In this document: positions 42,836 through 53,600 of the stretch, piece after piece
Layout: each line of letters opens with the position of its first letter
How positions within the stretch are numbered: position 1 is the stretch's first letter
NCBI GenBank assembly: GCA_031549665.1
Contig: JAVBPJ010000003.1
Coordinates: 62,001-126,000, forward strand
DNA: 64,000 nucleotides
Direction: 5' to 3'
From: Rikenella sp031549665
GTDB taxonomy: Bacteria > Bacteroidota > Bacteroidia > Bacteroidales > Rikenellaceae
Notes under the pieces: generated by a model
Database searches by the model: none
What the model was told of the DNA's origin: nothing
What the model saw: only the letters and a program-made list of their open reading frames with translations
Made by a program: the position numbers and the translations under genes

Positions 42836-44515
42836 ATGAAGAAAACAAGCACCCTGCTGGCTTTTTTTGCCCTCTCCCTGTTGACCGCCTCGCCCGCCTG
42901 GGCCTGCACGAACGTATTGGTAACCCGCGGCGCGTCGAAAAGCGGTTCGACGATGGTGAGCTACTCGGCCGACTCGCACACGCTCTACGGTGCGCTGTAT
43001 TCCTATCCGGCTGCCGACCACCCCGCCGGAGCCATGCGCAAAATTTACGAGTGGGACACGGGGAAGTACCTCGGCCAGATTCCCGAAGTGGCCCATACCT
43101 ACTCGGTGGTGGGCAACATGAACGAGCATCAGGTATTGATCGGCGAAAGCACCTGGGGGGGGATCGAACGGCTGGTCGATACCACCGCCGTCATGGACTA
43201 CGGTTCGCTGATGTACGTGGCTCTGCAGCGTGCCAAGACGGCGCGCGAGGCGTTGGACGTGATGATCGACCTGGTAACTCGCTACGGCTATGCCTCGTCG
43301 GGCGAATCGATCTCGATCGCCGACCCGACGGAGGTGTGGATCCTCGAAATCATCGGCAAGGGAACCAAAATGGTCAAGGGCCAAAACGTGAACAAGGGAG
43401 CTGTTTGGGCGGCCGTGCGCCTGCCCGACGGCGCGGTGTCGGCCCATGCCAACCAGTCGCGCATCACCTCGATTCCCACGGGCGACCCGAATTACCTCTG
43501 CTCGCGGGACGTGATCTCGTTTGCCCGGGCCGAGGGCCTTTTCAACGGCAAGGACGAGGAGTTCAGCTTCTCGGAAGTATACAATCCGTTCGATTTCAGT
43601 GGAATGCGCGGCTGCGAAGCGCGTGTTTGGAGCGTTTTCCGTCAAATCGCACCCGGCATGGACCAGTATCTGGACTACGCGCTGGGCAAGAACCCTAAAA
43701 ACCGAATGCCGCTTTGGGTTTTCCCCGACCGCAAGCTGGACGTGAGCGACGTGGCCGCCTTCATGCGCAACCACTACGAGGGGACTCCCCTGAACATGAC
43801 CTCCGATCCCGGTGCGGGCGGCAACCTGCTGCCCTACCGCTGGCGGCCGATGACCTTCAAGGTGGACGGCGACGAGTTTACCAACGAACGCGCCATCGCC
43901 ACCCAGCAAACCGGCTGGTGGTATGTGGGCGAGTGTCGCAGCTGGCTGCCCGACCCGGTGGGCGGGGTGCTGTGGTTCGGGGTGGACGATGCCGACAGTT
44001 CGCCGCTTACGCCCTTCTACTGCGGCATCAACCGCGTGCCGTGGGCCTACGATTCGCGCAACGGCCACATGACCCAGTATTCGTCCACGTCGATGTTTTG
44101 GGCCGTAAACCGCGTAACCAACTTCGGCTACCTGCGCTACAACCACATCCACCCCGACATCAAACGGGCGATGGATCGTTACGAACAGGCCCGGATGGGC
44201 GAACAGACAGCAATCGATCAGGTGGCCGCCACCCTGTATAAACAGGATCCGGCCCGGGCCATCGAGTTTTTGACCGACTACTGCGTCAATTCGGCCCAGG
44301 GACTGTTCCAAAGCTGGGTGGAGCTCGATCACTACCTGCTGGTGAAATTCATTGACGGGAACACGAAGAAAGAGTCCTCGGAAGGGGTTTTTATCGACAA
44401 CGGCAACGGAGCCAACATTCCGGTCTCGCCCCTCTTCCCCGGCTACAGCGACGCCTGGAAAGAGGACGTAAAACAGCACACCGGCGAACACCTGCGCGTG
44501 GTTCAGCCCGAATAA
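42836..44515 (+). CDS. Secreted C69-family dipeptidase
   Basis: This 559-residue protein has a signal peptide (1-23, ending SPAWA). Cleavage exposes C24, the N-terminal nucleophile of family C69, in ACTNVLVTRGAS. Other family stretches are MVSYSADSHTLYG, NEHQVLIGESTWGG, ALQRAKTAREALDVM and SGESISIADPTEVWILEI. C69 enzymes such as Lactobacillus PepD are broad dipeptidases, and this one is probably periplasmic and used for peptide nutrition. The nucleophile immediately after the signal peptide is the autoprocessed form expected of the Ntn-hydrolase fold. A strong terminator ends the gene. Confidence 0.92.
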   Translation: MKKTSTLLAFFALSLLTASPAWACTNVLVTRGASKSGSTMVSYSADSHTLYGALYSYPAADHPAGAMRKIYEWDTGKYLGQIPEVAHTYSVVGNMNEHQVLIGESTWGGIERLVDTTAVMDYGSLMYVALQRAKTAREALDVMIDLVTRYGYASSGESISIADPTEVWILEIIGKGTKMVKGQNVNKGAVWAAVRLPDGAVSAHANQSRITSIPTGDPNYLCSRDVISFARAEGLFNGKDEEFSFSEVYNPFDFSGMRGCEARVWSVFRQIAPGMDQYLDYALGKNPKNRMPLWVFPDRKLDVSDVAAFMRNHYEGTPLNMTSDPGAGGNLLPYRWRPMTFKVDGDEFTNERAIATQQTGWWYVGECRSWLPDPVGGVLWFGVDDADSSPLTPFYCGINRVPWAYDSRNGHMTQYSSTSMFWAVNRVTNFGYLRYNHIHPDIKRAMDRYEQARMGEQTAIDQVAATLYKQDPARAIEFLTDYCVNSAQGLFQSWVELDHYLLVKFIDGNTKKESSEGVFIDNGNGANIPVSPLFPGYSDAWKEDVKQHTGEHLRVVQPE

Positions 44516-44561
44516 CGGCCCTGTCCCCTGAGGAGAAAGGGACTAAAAGAGCTGTTTAACG

Positions 44562-44602
44562 AAAAAAGAGAGCCGGATTTTTACGCTGGCTCTCTTTTTT
44601 TT
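44562..44602 (+). terminator. Terminator after the C69 dipeptidase gene
   Basis: AAAAAAGAGAGCC pairs with GGCTCTCTTTTTTTT around a 13-base loop. The T-run is eight long. The AT-rich stretch that follows (44603-44734) leads into the XRE-cupin gene and shows no clear -7 box. Confidence 0.88.
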
Positions 44603-44734
44603 AGCATATTTAATGTGTTATTATATAGTTATTTAAACTAAAATACGGTTCGTTGGGCATCGTAATAGCCATCAAAATAGCTTTCCAAAACGGGCCGTGT
44701 TGAAGCAACTTTGTTTTGCCAAAACCGGAAAAAC

Positions 44735-45307
44735 ATGTTAGCGATCATAGGTAAAGTTGTCAAACAACTGCGCGAAGAGCAAGAACTCACCCTCGAAGAG
44801 TTATCGGCCCGCAGCAACGTAAGCGTTGAAAAACTCACTGAAATCGAAAGCAACCGCTCCATCCCCTCGCTGGGCGTCCTGATCCGCATCTCGCGGGCCC
44901 TGGGATCCCGACTGGGCACCCTGCTCGACGGACAGGAGAATACGGGAGCCGTTATCAACCGCCGCCGCGAGGTCAACGAATTCCCCTCGTTCTCGGGGCC
45001 GGATGCCGAGGACAGCGCCCACCTGCGTTTCTTCTCGCTGGCCAAAGACAAAAGCGACCGCCACATGGAGCCGTTGGTCATTGCGGTCAAGCCCAACAGC
45101 GCCGATCATCCCGAATTGCGTTCGGAACACGAGGGCGAAGAGTTCCTTTTTGTACTCGACGGCGAAATCGTCTTCTACTACGGCAACGACAAGCACACCC
45201 TTTCGGTGGGCGACAGCGTCTACTTCGACTCGATCGTCCCCCACTACCTGGGCAACGAACGCGACACCCGCGCGCTTGTGCTGGCCACCATCTACACCCC
45301 TTACTAG
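44735..45307 (+). CDS. XRE-family regulator with C-terminal cupin domain
   Basis: The ATG at 44735 gives 190 residues. A helix-turn-helix domain occupies residues about 5-62 (VVKQLREEQELTLEELSARSNVSVEKLTEIESNRSIPSLGVLIRIS in pieces). A linker leads to a cupin barrel at about 110-188 with SEHEGEEFLFVLDGEIVFYYG and SVGDSVYFDSIVPHYLGN. This is the PuuR/SutR architecture, in which the cupin binds a small effector. The gene lies 17 bases before an acyl-CoA ligase, and I infer that it controls that gene in response to a related ligand. No operator was recognised. Confidence 0.88.
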   Translation: MLAIIGKVVKQLREEQELTLEELSARSNVSVEKLTEIESNRSIPSLGVLIRISRALGSRLGTLLDGQENTGAVINRRREVNEFPSFSGPDAEDSAHLRFFSLAKDKSDRHMEPLVIAVKPNSADHPELRSEHEGEEFLFVLDGEIVFYYGNDKHTLSVGDSVYFDSIVPHYLGNERDTRALVLATIYTPY

Positions 45308-45324
45308 CCTCCCCCACTCGTTTT

Positions 45325-46977
45325 ATGGAACTTACCGAGCTAACCCTGCACGGGATGCTGGAGCAGTGGTGCAAAACACAACCCGACAGCGACTTCATCA
45401 TCTACACCGACCGGAACTTCCGGCTCACCTACTCCCAGTTCGACGAGCGGGCCGAAAAATTCGCCAAAGGGCTGCTCCACATCGGCGTGCGCCACGGCGA
45501 TAAAGTGGGCGTGTGGGCCAAGAACGTACCCGACTGGCTGACCCTGATGTTCGCCTGTTCGAAAATCGGCGCCGTACTGGTAACGGTCAACACCAACTAC
45601 AAGACCTCGGAAGTCGCCTACATGATGGAGAACGCCGACATCCACACCATGTGCCTGATGAACGGCTACCGCGACAGCGACTACATCCAGATCATCAACG
45701 AGATCGTCCCGGAACTCAAAACCTCGGAACGCGGCCACCTGCGCAGCGAGCGCCTGCCCGCCCTGCGCAACGTGGTGTACATGGGCGCCGAAAAGTACCG
45801 CGGAATGTACAACACGGCCGAGCTGTTCCTGCTGGGGGGGCAAATCCCCGCCGAACTCTTCAAGGAGGCCCACGCCCGCACCCACTGCTACGACGTGGTC
45901 AATATGCAGTACACCTCGGGAACCACCGGATTCCCCAAAGGGGTGATGCTCACCCACCACAACATCCTCAACAACGGACTCACCATTGGCGATTGCATGC
46001 AGTACACTCCGCAGGACAAGCTGTTGCTGTGCGTGCCGCTGTTCCATTGCTTCGGCTGCGTGCTGGGGCTGTGCGCGGTGGTTACCCACGGCGCATCGAT
46101 GGTAATTATCGAAGATTTCGACCCGCTGAAAGTGCTGGCCTCGGTGCAAAAAGAGCGCTGCACGGCCATTTACGGCGTTCCCACCATGTTCGTGGCCGAA
46201 CTGAACCACCCCATGTTCGAGCTGTTCGACCTCACCTCGCTGCGCACCGGCATCATGGCCGGAGCCCCCTGCCCCATCGAGTACATGAACCAGGTGATGG
46301 CCCGGATGCATTGCAGCGACATCATCATCGTATACGGCCTGACCGAAACCTCGCCCGGGATGACCGCAACGCGCGTAACCGACTCGCCCGACATCCGCTC
46401 CACCACCGTGGGACGCGCCCTGCCCTTTGTCGACGTGGTGATCAAAGACCCCGCCACCGGAGCCGTCTGCCCGCCCGACACCATCGGCGAGGTCTGCTGC
46501 CGGGGCTACAACGTGATGATGGGCTACTACAAAAATCCCGAGGCTACGGCCGCCGCGATCGACTCTGAAGGCTACCTCCATTCGGGCGACTTGGGCGTGA
46601 TGGACAAGGACGGTTATTTCAAAATCACGGGCCGCATCAAAGAGATGATCATCCGTGGCGGCGAAAACGTCTATCCGCGCGAGATCGAGAACTTCCTGTA
46701 CCAAATGCCCGAGATCGAAGACGTACAAGTGGCCGGCATTCCCAGCCCCAAGTACGGCGAACAAGTAGCCGCCTACATCCGCGTAAAGGGAGGGGCGACA
46801 CTTCGGGAAGAGGACATCAAGGCCTTCTGCCGCGGCCGCATCGCCCGCTACAAAATACCGAAGTACATTTTCTTTGTCGACGGCTACCCGATGACCGCCA
46901 GCGGCAAGATCCAGAAATACAAGCTCAAGGAGGTGGGCCTGGCCCTGCTCGAAGAGCGCGGCGTTGCGGTCGAATAG
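45325..46977 (+). CDS. Acyl-CoA synthetase, AMP-forming
   Basis: This 550-residue ANL-superfamily enzyme activates a carboxylic acid via acyl-adenylate to acyl-CoA. The P-loop MQYTSGTTGFPKGVMLTHHN lies near residue 193, followed by VYGLTETSPGMT, the hinge GRIKEMIIRGGENVYPREIE and the catalytic Lys in TASGKIQKYKL. It resembles medium- to long-chain FadD-like enzymes. A signal or membrane segment is absent, so it is cytoplasmic. It is the partner of the XRE-cupin regulator. With the acyl-CoA dehydrogenase and EtfAB elsewhere in the window it suggests some acyl-CoA oxidation capacity, but the substrate is unknown. Confidence 0.92.
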   Translation: MELTELTLHGMLEQWCKTQPDSDFIIYTDRNFRLTYSQFDERAEKFAKGLLHIGVRHGDKVGVWAKNVPDWLTLMFACSKIGAVLVTVNTNYKTSEVAYMMENADIHTMCLMNGYRDSDYIQIINEIVPELKTSERGHLRSERLPALRNVVYMGAEKYRGMYNTAELFLLGGQIPAELFKEAHARTHCYDVVNMQYTSGTTGFPKGVMLTHHNILNNGLTIGDCMQYTPQDKLLLCVPLFHCFGCVLGLCAVVTHGASMVIIEDFDPLKVLASVQKERCTAIYGVPTMFVAELNHPMFELFDLTSLRTGIMAGAPCPIEYMNQVMARMHCSDIIIVYGLTETSPGMTATRVTDSPDIRSTTVGRALPFVDVVIKDPATGAVCPPDTIGEVCCRGYNVMMGYYKNPEATAAAIDSEGYLHSGDLGVMDKDGYFKITGRIKEMIIRGGENVYPREIENFLYQMPEIEDVQVAGIPSPKYGEQVAAYIRVKGGATLREEDIKAFCRGRIARYKIPKYIFFVDGYPMTASGKIQKYKLKEVGLALLEERGVAVE

Positions 46978-47002
46978 CCACCCTTTCGCAAAACCAAACA
47001 AG

Positions 47003-47039
47003 GAGAGCCACCCCGTCCGGGTGGCTCTCTTTATTCTTT
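47003..47039 (+). terminator. Terminator after the acyl-CoA ligase gene
   Basis: GAGAGCCACCC (47003-47013) pairs perfectly with GGGTGGCTCTC (47019-47029) and TTTATTCTTT follows. Confidence 0.85.
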
Positions 47040-47092
47040 CCTGGCGGGCTTTGGTGAACTTCGGCGAAATTCGATGAAAAACGAGGCGGAAA

Positions 47093-48388
47093 TTACTTCA
47101 ATAATCGCCCGAGCAGGGTCTCGACCTCTTCGGCGGTGGGGTCTATGGCTACTATTTTGCCGGCCTGGTCTACCATGAAGAGGGCTCCCCCTCCGTTGCC
47201 CACGCCATAGGTGTACCATATGTTTTGTTGGTCGTTGAGTTCCACCAGGTTAAGCCAGGCATATCCGTCCCTTTTGATGGCCGCTTCCATCGCTTTGGTA
47301 TCGTTGCGTTCCCGCGCCACGCCCACGATGGCAAACCCCCGGTCTTTGTACTTTTCGTACACGGGGATCATGCTCATCGATTTTTGGCGGCAGGGGCCGC
47401 ACCACGACGCCCACAGGTCGATCAGCGCCACTTTGCCCGCGATCTGGTCGGAAAGCCGCACCCTATTTCCTTGCAGGTCGGGCGCGGAGAAATCCACGTA
47501 TTGGCCGCCCACGTTGATGTTATTGAGCGCGAAAAGGATGGTTTTAGCCTCCTTGGTGTAGGGGTGGCCGGGGTATTTCGCCTCCATGATCGCAAATACC
47601 GACAGGGCTTCGGCAAGGTTGACCGAAAGGCGGGGCGCTTGAAACTTCTCCAATTTTTTGTCCTGCAATGCTATGCGCAGGTATTGTACCCACAAGTGAT
47701 AGGCGGCAATGGAGGGCGTTTCGGAAACGGTTTTCTCGCTCCATGCGTACCGTTTTTGAAACAACGCTTTCGCTTCGTTTTCCAACGAATGATATGCCGG
47801 CGAATACCGTTCTTCGGGCGACAAATTCCTGAAAACAGCCATCAGGCTGTCGCGCGTGTTATTTTTCTCCGTTTGGGGCAACGCCTCGACCCGGGTAAGC
47901 AGTTCCAGCGCTTTAGGGGATAGTCTCCCCTTGTCTTCCAGCGCTTGCATGCGGCTGTATACAGCATCCAGATCGAAAAGTTTCTTCTCTTGTTCCTGCA
48001 GTTGCGTGTATTCATCGTAGGTTTTACTGCCCTGTACCGAATTGTCGTCGTAATGCCCTTGATCGTGAAGCGTTACGTGGATCGCCCCTCCGTCGGTAAA
48101 GATCGTGGCGGGCCTGAATGCTCCGCGTTCCAATTCGTCCACGAAGATAAGATCGTAGGCCCTAACGCAGTCGGTAGTGATCTCGTATTCGAATTTGCCG
48201 TCCGAGACAGGTACGCGTGCGCCGACCAGGCGAGGGTCGGCCCCTGTGGGCAGTATGGCGATCTGTTTGCTTTCGGGCCTTCCAACCACCGTGCCTTTAA
48301 TGACGGTCTTTATGGCTGTTTCGACCGCAAAAGAGGGTGCGTTGGTGGCAAAGGCGGCCAAAAACAATAACAGGGTGCGGATTCTCAC
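47093..48388 (-). CDS. TlpA-like thioredoxin with N-terminal DUF4369-like domain
   Basis: This 431-residue protein has a signal peptide (about 1-21). A beta-rich N-domain (about 27-115, VIKGTVVGRPESKQIAILPTG...FEYEITTDCVRAYDLIFVD) resembles DUF4369. A helical middle (about 125-290) follows. The thioredoxin domain at about 296-431 has the active site WASWCGPCR (Cys330, Cys333) and GGGALFMVDQAGKIVAI. Periplasmic disulfide reductases of this layout are numerous in Bacteroidales. The redox partner is unknown. It stands alone, 83 bases from the upstream fusion gene. Confidence 0.88.
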   Translation of the reverse strand: MRIRTLLLFLAAFATNAPSFAVETAIKTVIKGTVVGRPESKQIAILPTGADPRLVGARVPVSDGKFEYEITTDCVRAYDLIFVDELERGAFRPATIFTDGGAIHVTLHDQGHYDDNSVQGSKTYDEYTQLQEQEKKLFDLDAVYSRMQALEDKGRLSPKALELLTRVEALPQTEKNNTRDSLMAVFRNLSPEERYSPAYHSLENEAKALFQKRYAWSEKTVSETPSIAAYHLWVQYLRIALQDKKLEKFQAPRLSVNLAEALSVFAIMEAKYPGHPYTKEAKTILFALNNINVGGQYVDFSAPDLQGNRVRLSDQIAGKVALIDLWASWCGPCRQKSMSMIPVYEKYKDRGFAIVGVARERNDTKAMEAAIKRDGYAWLNLVELNDQQNIWYTYGVGNGGGALFMVDQAGKIVAIDPTAEEVETLLGRLLK

Positions 48389-48471
48389 GGGAAACGGGAT
48401 TAAAGGATTTACGATCTCTCCAAGTAGACGGATTTTATCCCTGTTTTGGATTTTTTGTAACCGTTTTTATT

Positions 48472-50916
48472 CTATCGATCAACTTTTTCAGCCGCGCCAA
48501 ACACGAAACAGTAGAGGTTGCCCGAGAAATCGAGTACGAACATCGCGTTTCCACTCACGGCCGCCGAGGCGATGATGGGTGCGCCCAGGTTGCGTTTCCA
48601 GCAGAAACGGCCCGTAGCGGCATCCACCCCGTACAGGTGGCCGTCCGAAGCGCCGAAGACCAACGTATTGCCGATCAGTACCGGCGACGTTTCGACCGTG
48701 CATTCATAGTTCTGCGTGTAGGGAACCGTGTAGACCATCGCCGGAGCGGTGTTGTAATTCCATTCTTGCTTAAAGGTCAGGCGGTTGAACGCTGCCACGC
48801 CTTTGTCGGCCGTAGCCACATACACGCGGTCGCGGGTTACCACGGGGGCCGTTGCGGCGTGCAGCGAAAAATCGGTCGCGGCCTGTTTAAGCACGTCGCC
48901 CGAGCGGGGATTGATCAGCGAAAGCTGGTTGCCGCTGGCCAGGTAGACGTTGCCGTCGTAAATCGTGGGCGAACCGTCGCGGAAACGGCTGTTTTGGTCG
49001 TTCTTTTTCCAGAGCAGCGAACCGTCTTTGATGTCGTGTGCAAAAAGCGCGTTCCAGTGGCTCGAAGCCAGCACGACGCCTTCGCCGACCGTCAGGGTCG
49101 AGGTGGTTCCCTCGCCGCCGCTTTCGCCGCTGTTTTTCCAGATAATGCGCCCCGTGGCGGGATCGATGGCCGAAAAACTGGCCGCCTGTCCGGCATACAG
49201 CACTCCCCCATCAATGGCAAGCCCCTGTAGGTGTACCGGAAGGATGTGCTCGGAAAGCGATTGTTTCCAGCGCAACTGGCCGGAGGCTTCGTCCAGGGCG
49301 TAGAGGTTGGCCGCCTGATCCAGGGCAAAGAGCAGCCCTTGGTCGTACACCATGGTGTTGCGTACCGAATTTTCGGTATGGTAGCGCCATAGCTCTTTTC
49401 CCGTAGCGGCGTCGAAAGCCGCGATGTGGCAATTCTTCAGGTTGTCGTCGTCGATGGCGGCGGCGAACACACGCCCCCGGGCGACCACCGGAGCGGCCAT
49501 GTAAGCGTTGGAGCCGAGGTTGGCCGACCACACGTAACGGGGGGCTTGCGAGGCGTCGCCACCGGGCAGAACGCCGTTGTGCGCGGCCGTGCCGCCCAGG
49601 TTGGCCCAATCGCCCCCTAATTTCAGAGAGGGCTTATCGGCGGGCGACTCAACTTGAACCCGGGCGTGTTCCACCAAACGGGTTCCGTCGGCAAACAGGG
49701 CCTCCACCTGCAAAAGCTGCTCGCCTGGCCGGTCGAAACGCAGGGTTCCGCTCCACGCCCAGTCGGTTTGCTGGGAGAGCGTTGTCCACGCGGCGGCTTT
49801 GCCTTTTTGCACCACACCAACCCGTACCGATCGGGTGGGCGAAACGGTTCGGTAGGCGGTTACCCGCAGGGGGTTTTCGCCCGTGGTCAGGGTGTCGGCC
49901 TCGGTGGGATAGGCCATCGTCAACGTCCCATCGATGTTGGTGTAGCGCATGCGGGTTTTGTCGGTTACGCGCCCCTGCGCATCGACGTTGATCACCCGGA
50001 AACAGGCGGGCGAATGGTCGATCCCTGCTTTGTCGGGGGTCGACGTGCAGAAGGTCATCGCCCCGGCCACCCGGCGGGCGTACTGGCTGTGCCAATGGCC
50101 GTACAGATAGGCCTCCAGCGGGTAGTCGGCAAAGTCGATGCTGTCGGTCCGGTTGGCCTTGAATACCAAGTCGTCGCCCTGGAACCAAAGGTCGTGGCAC
50201 AGGATGATGATCCGCTTGGCGGGATCGGCTTGCTTCAAATCGTTTTTAATCCAGGCCAGAATATCGCTCCGCCGGTACGAGGGCTGGTGGTCGCCGCCCA
50301 ACATGGGCAGGGCCAGAAAATGGACGTTGCCCGCGTCGAACGAGTACCAGGCCGGGCCGAACAGCCGTTCGTAGTACTGTTCGCCGTAGTCGCCCTTTAC
50401 CAGGTCGTGGTTCCCGATGGTGTAATAGGTGGGCAGGCCCATCTGCTCGGAGCGGACGTTGCGGGCGTGGAAATCGAGTCCGGGCGTGTAGCAAATGTCG
50501 CCGGTGTGCACCAGAAAGGCGGTCGGATTGGTTTTTACGTACTCTTTCAGGTTGTCGATCCAGGGGCCGTAGCGGGGGGTCTCCGAATCGGTGATTTGGA
50601 TGAATTCGAAGGCTCCTTGAGGGCCGCCGGGCAGCAGTTCGAAATGGTACGCCGCACCCGACGATACGGGGATGTAGTGGCGCCCCGACGGCTGGTATCC
50701 CGAGGGGGTGGTTACAAAAACGAAACGGGCCTTGGGATTGTCGGGCAGCGAAAAACGGCCCGCCGCATCGGTTTTGACCACATGCAGCCCGTCGCTGACG
50801 GCGATCCGCGCAAGGGGTTTTTTGTTCAGCTTGTCGGTAACGGTTCCGGTGATTTGGGCGGCGGCGCTCAGGGCCTGGCCAAGGCACAGGATTCCGAGCA
50901 GAAAGGTTCGTTTCAT
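48472..50916 (-). CDS. Fusion of a calcineurin-like phosphoesterase and a PQQ-like beta-propeller
   Basis: This 814-residue secreted protein has a signal peptide (1-20) and a carboxypeptidase-regulatory-like beta domain (about 22-95). The phosphoesterase domain follows (about 100-300) with D110 in QITDSE, HTGDICY, GNHD (168-171), ILCHDLW and YGHWHS (272-277). A beta-sandwich linker (about 345-425) leads to a roughly 380-residue PQQ-like propeller with repeated blades such as IAAFDAATGKELWRY, LYALDEASGQLRWKQ, FSAIDPATGRIIWKN and LYGVDAATGRFCWKR. It probably binds a surface ligand and hydrolyses a phosphoester in the periplasm or outside. The substrate is unknown. The full length is intact. Confidence 0.88.
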   Translation of the reverse strand: MKRTFLLGILCLGQALSAAAQITGTVTDKLNKKPLARIAVSDGLHVVKTDAAGRFSLPDNPKARFVFVTTPSGYQPSGRHYIPVSSGAAYHFELLPGGPQGAFEFIQITDSETPRYGPWIDNLKEYVKTNPTAFLVHTGDICYTPGLDFHARNVRSEQMGLPTYYTIGNHDLVKGDYGEQYYERLFGPAWYSFDAGNVHFLALPMLGGDHQPSYRRSDILAWIKNDLKQADPAKRIIILCHDLWFQGDDLVFKANRTDSIDFADYPLEAYLYGHWHSQYARRVAGAMTFCTSTPDKAGIDHSPACFRVINVDAQGRVTDKTRMRYTNIDGTLTMAYPTEADTLTTGENPLRVTAYRTVSPTRSVRVGVVQKGKAAAWTTLSQQTDWAWSGTLRFDRPGEQLLQVEALFADGTRLVEHARVQVESPADKPSLKLGGDWANLGGTAAHNGVLPGGDASQAPRYVWSANLGSNAYMAAPVVARGRVFAAAIDDDNLKNCHIAAFDAATGKELWRYHTENSVRNTMVYDQGLLFALDQAANLYALDEASGQLRWKQSLSEHILPVHLQGLAIDGGVLYAGQAASFSAIDPATGRIIWKNSGESGGEGTTSTLTVGEGVVLASSHWNALFAHDIKDGSLLWKKNDQNSRFRDGSPTIYDGNVYLASGNQLSLINPRSGDVLKQAATDFSLHAATAPVVTRDRVYVATADKGVAAFNRLTFKQEWNYNTAPAMVYTVPYTQNYECTVETSPVLIGNTLVFGASDGHLYGVDAATGRFCWKRNLGAPIIASAAVSGNAMFVLDFSGNLYCFVFGAAEKVDR

Positions 50917-50969
50917 CGTGAGGGCGTGTTACAGGATCGGATTTCGAGGATTTCGAACAAAGATATAAA

Positions 50970-50997
50970 AAAACGCCCCGCGTTTGCGGAGCGTTTT
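50970..50997 (-). terminator. Terminator after the DUF308 gene
   Basis: On the minus strand, AAAACGCTCCGC pairs with GCGGGGCGTTTT, with one mismatch, and a run of seven T follows. It lies between the DUF308 gene and the phosphoesterase fusion. Confidence 0.8.
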
Positions 50998-51020
50998 CGC
51001 TATTTCGGATCAGCCGGGAG

Positions 51021-51653
51021 TTATTCGGCCGCATCGGTGGGGTTCACCGGCTCGTTCGGTTGGTTGTTCGGTTCTGCGTTTTTCTTTTCTTTCATCAGGT
51101 CGTTTTGGCGCGCCTCCAGGCTATGCAGGCTGAAGAACGAGAAGAGTTCGAGCAGTCCGTAGGCCAGCAGCCACGCTCCGGCGAAAATCACCAGCACGCG
51201 CTCGGTTCCGAACGGGTTGAAGAAGACAAAGGCGCCGGCCATGAACATCAACGAGGGGAAGATGAAATAGCCCCAGTGTACCGAGGCTTGTTTGGCTTTT
51301 TGCATCCGGATCAGCCCGATCAGCTGATTGACGGCCAAAAGTACCAGCGAAATGCCGAAGAGTACGAACACGAACCCTTTCCACAGCGGCGGATTGGCCA
51401 GCAGCAGAATACCGAAAGCTACGGACAGCACCGAAGCCAGCGGCAGGTATTTCCAGCGGTTTTCCCATCCCTTTGTACGGGCCAGAAAACCGAGGAACTG
51501 GATGATGCCGCCGATGATGAGCAAAATGCCCAACAGGTAGATGATGTCTTCGAGAACATTGTTCGGACGGATCAGAAACACAAGCCCTACAAGGATCGAG
51601 GCGATGCCCCACGCGAGCGAGTGATGGATGGATTTAGACTTTTTTTGTGCCAT
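51021..51653 (-). CDS. DUF308/HdeD-like membrane protein
   Basis: This 210-residue protein has six hydrophobic segments in helix-loop-helix pairs: AWGIASILVGLVFLI, IIYLLGILLIIGGIIQFLG, LPLASVLSVAFGILLLA, GFVFVLFGISLVLLA, YFIFPSLMFMAGAFVFF and VIFAGAWLLAYGLLEL. This matches the DUF308/HdeD family. E. coli HdeD is linked to acid resistance at high cell density, and that role need not hold here. The C-terminal 25 residues are hydrophilic (KKNAEPNNQPNEPVNPTDAAE). It lies 90 bases downstream of typA, in the same direction. Confidence 0.82.
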   Translation of the reverse strand: MAQKKSKSIHHSLAWGIASILVGLVFLIRPNNVLEDIIYLLGILLIIGGIIQFLGFLARTKGWENRWKYLPLASVLSVAFGILLLANPPLWKGFVFVLFGISLVLLAVNQLIGLIRMQKAKQASVHWGYFIFPSLMFMAGAFVFFNPFGTERVLVIFAGAWLLAYGLLELFSFFSLHSLEARQNDLMKEKKNAEPNNQPNEPVNPTDAAE

Positions 51654-51743
51654 ATCGAAAGTGGTTTAGGGGATAATGGGCTTTCCGTTCGCCGGAACTT
51701 CCACAGTCCCGGACAAACAAAAGTACGACAATTCGTGAAACTT

Positions 51744-53543
<1,800 letters not shown>

Positions 53544-53549
53544 AGGGCG

Positions 53550-53581
53550 CAAAAGTACGCTTTTTGCGGCGGGCCACCAAA
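53550..53581 (-). promoter_or_regulatory. Promoter of typA
   Basis: TTTG (minus strand, 53578-53581), exactly 20 bases, then TACTTTTG (53550-53557). The -7 box ends 6 bases before the ATG, implying a leader of about two bases or none. It interleaves with CATCTTTG (53589-53596), a near-consensus -7 box for the divergent reductase gene at 53601. Confidence 0.75.
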
Positions 53582-53600
53582 AAAGTGTCATCTTTGCGGG

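Noticed and set aside
42773..44491. Minus-strand extension of yggS across the C69 gene
   Set aside because: It is antisense to the dipeptidase. The YggS barrel begins at ATG 42772.
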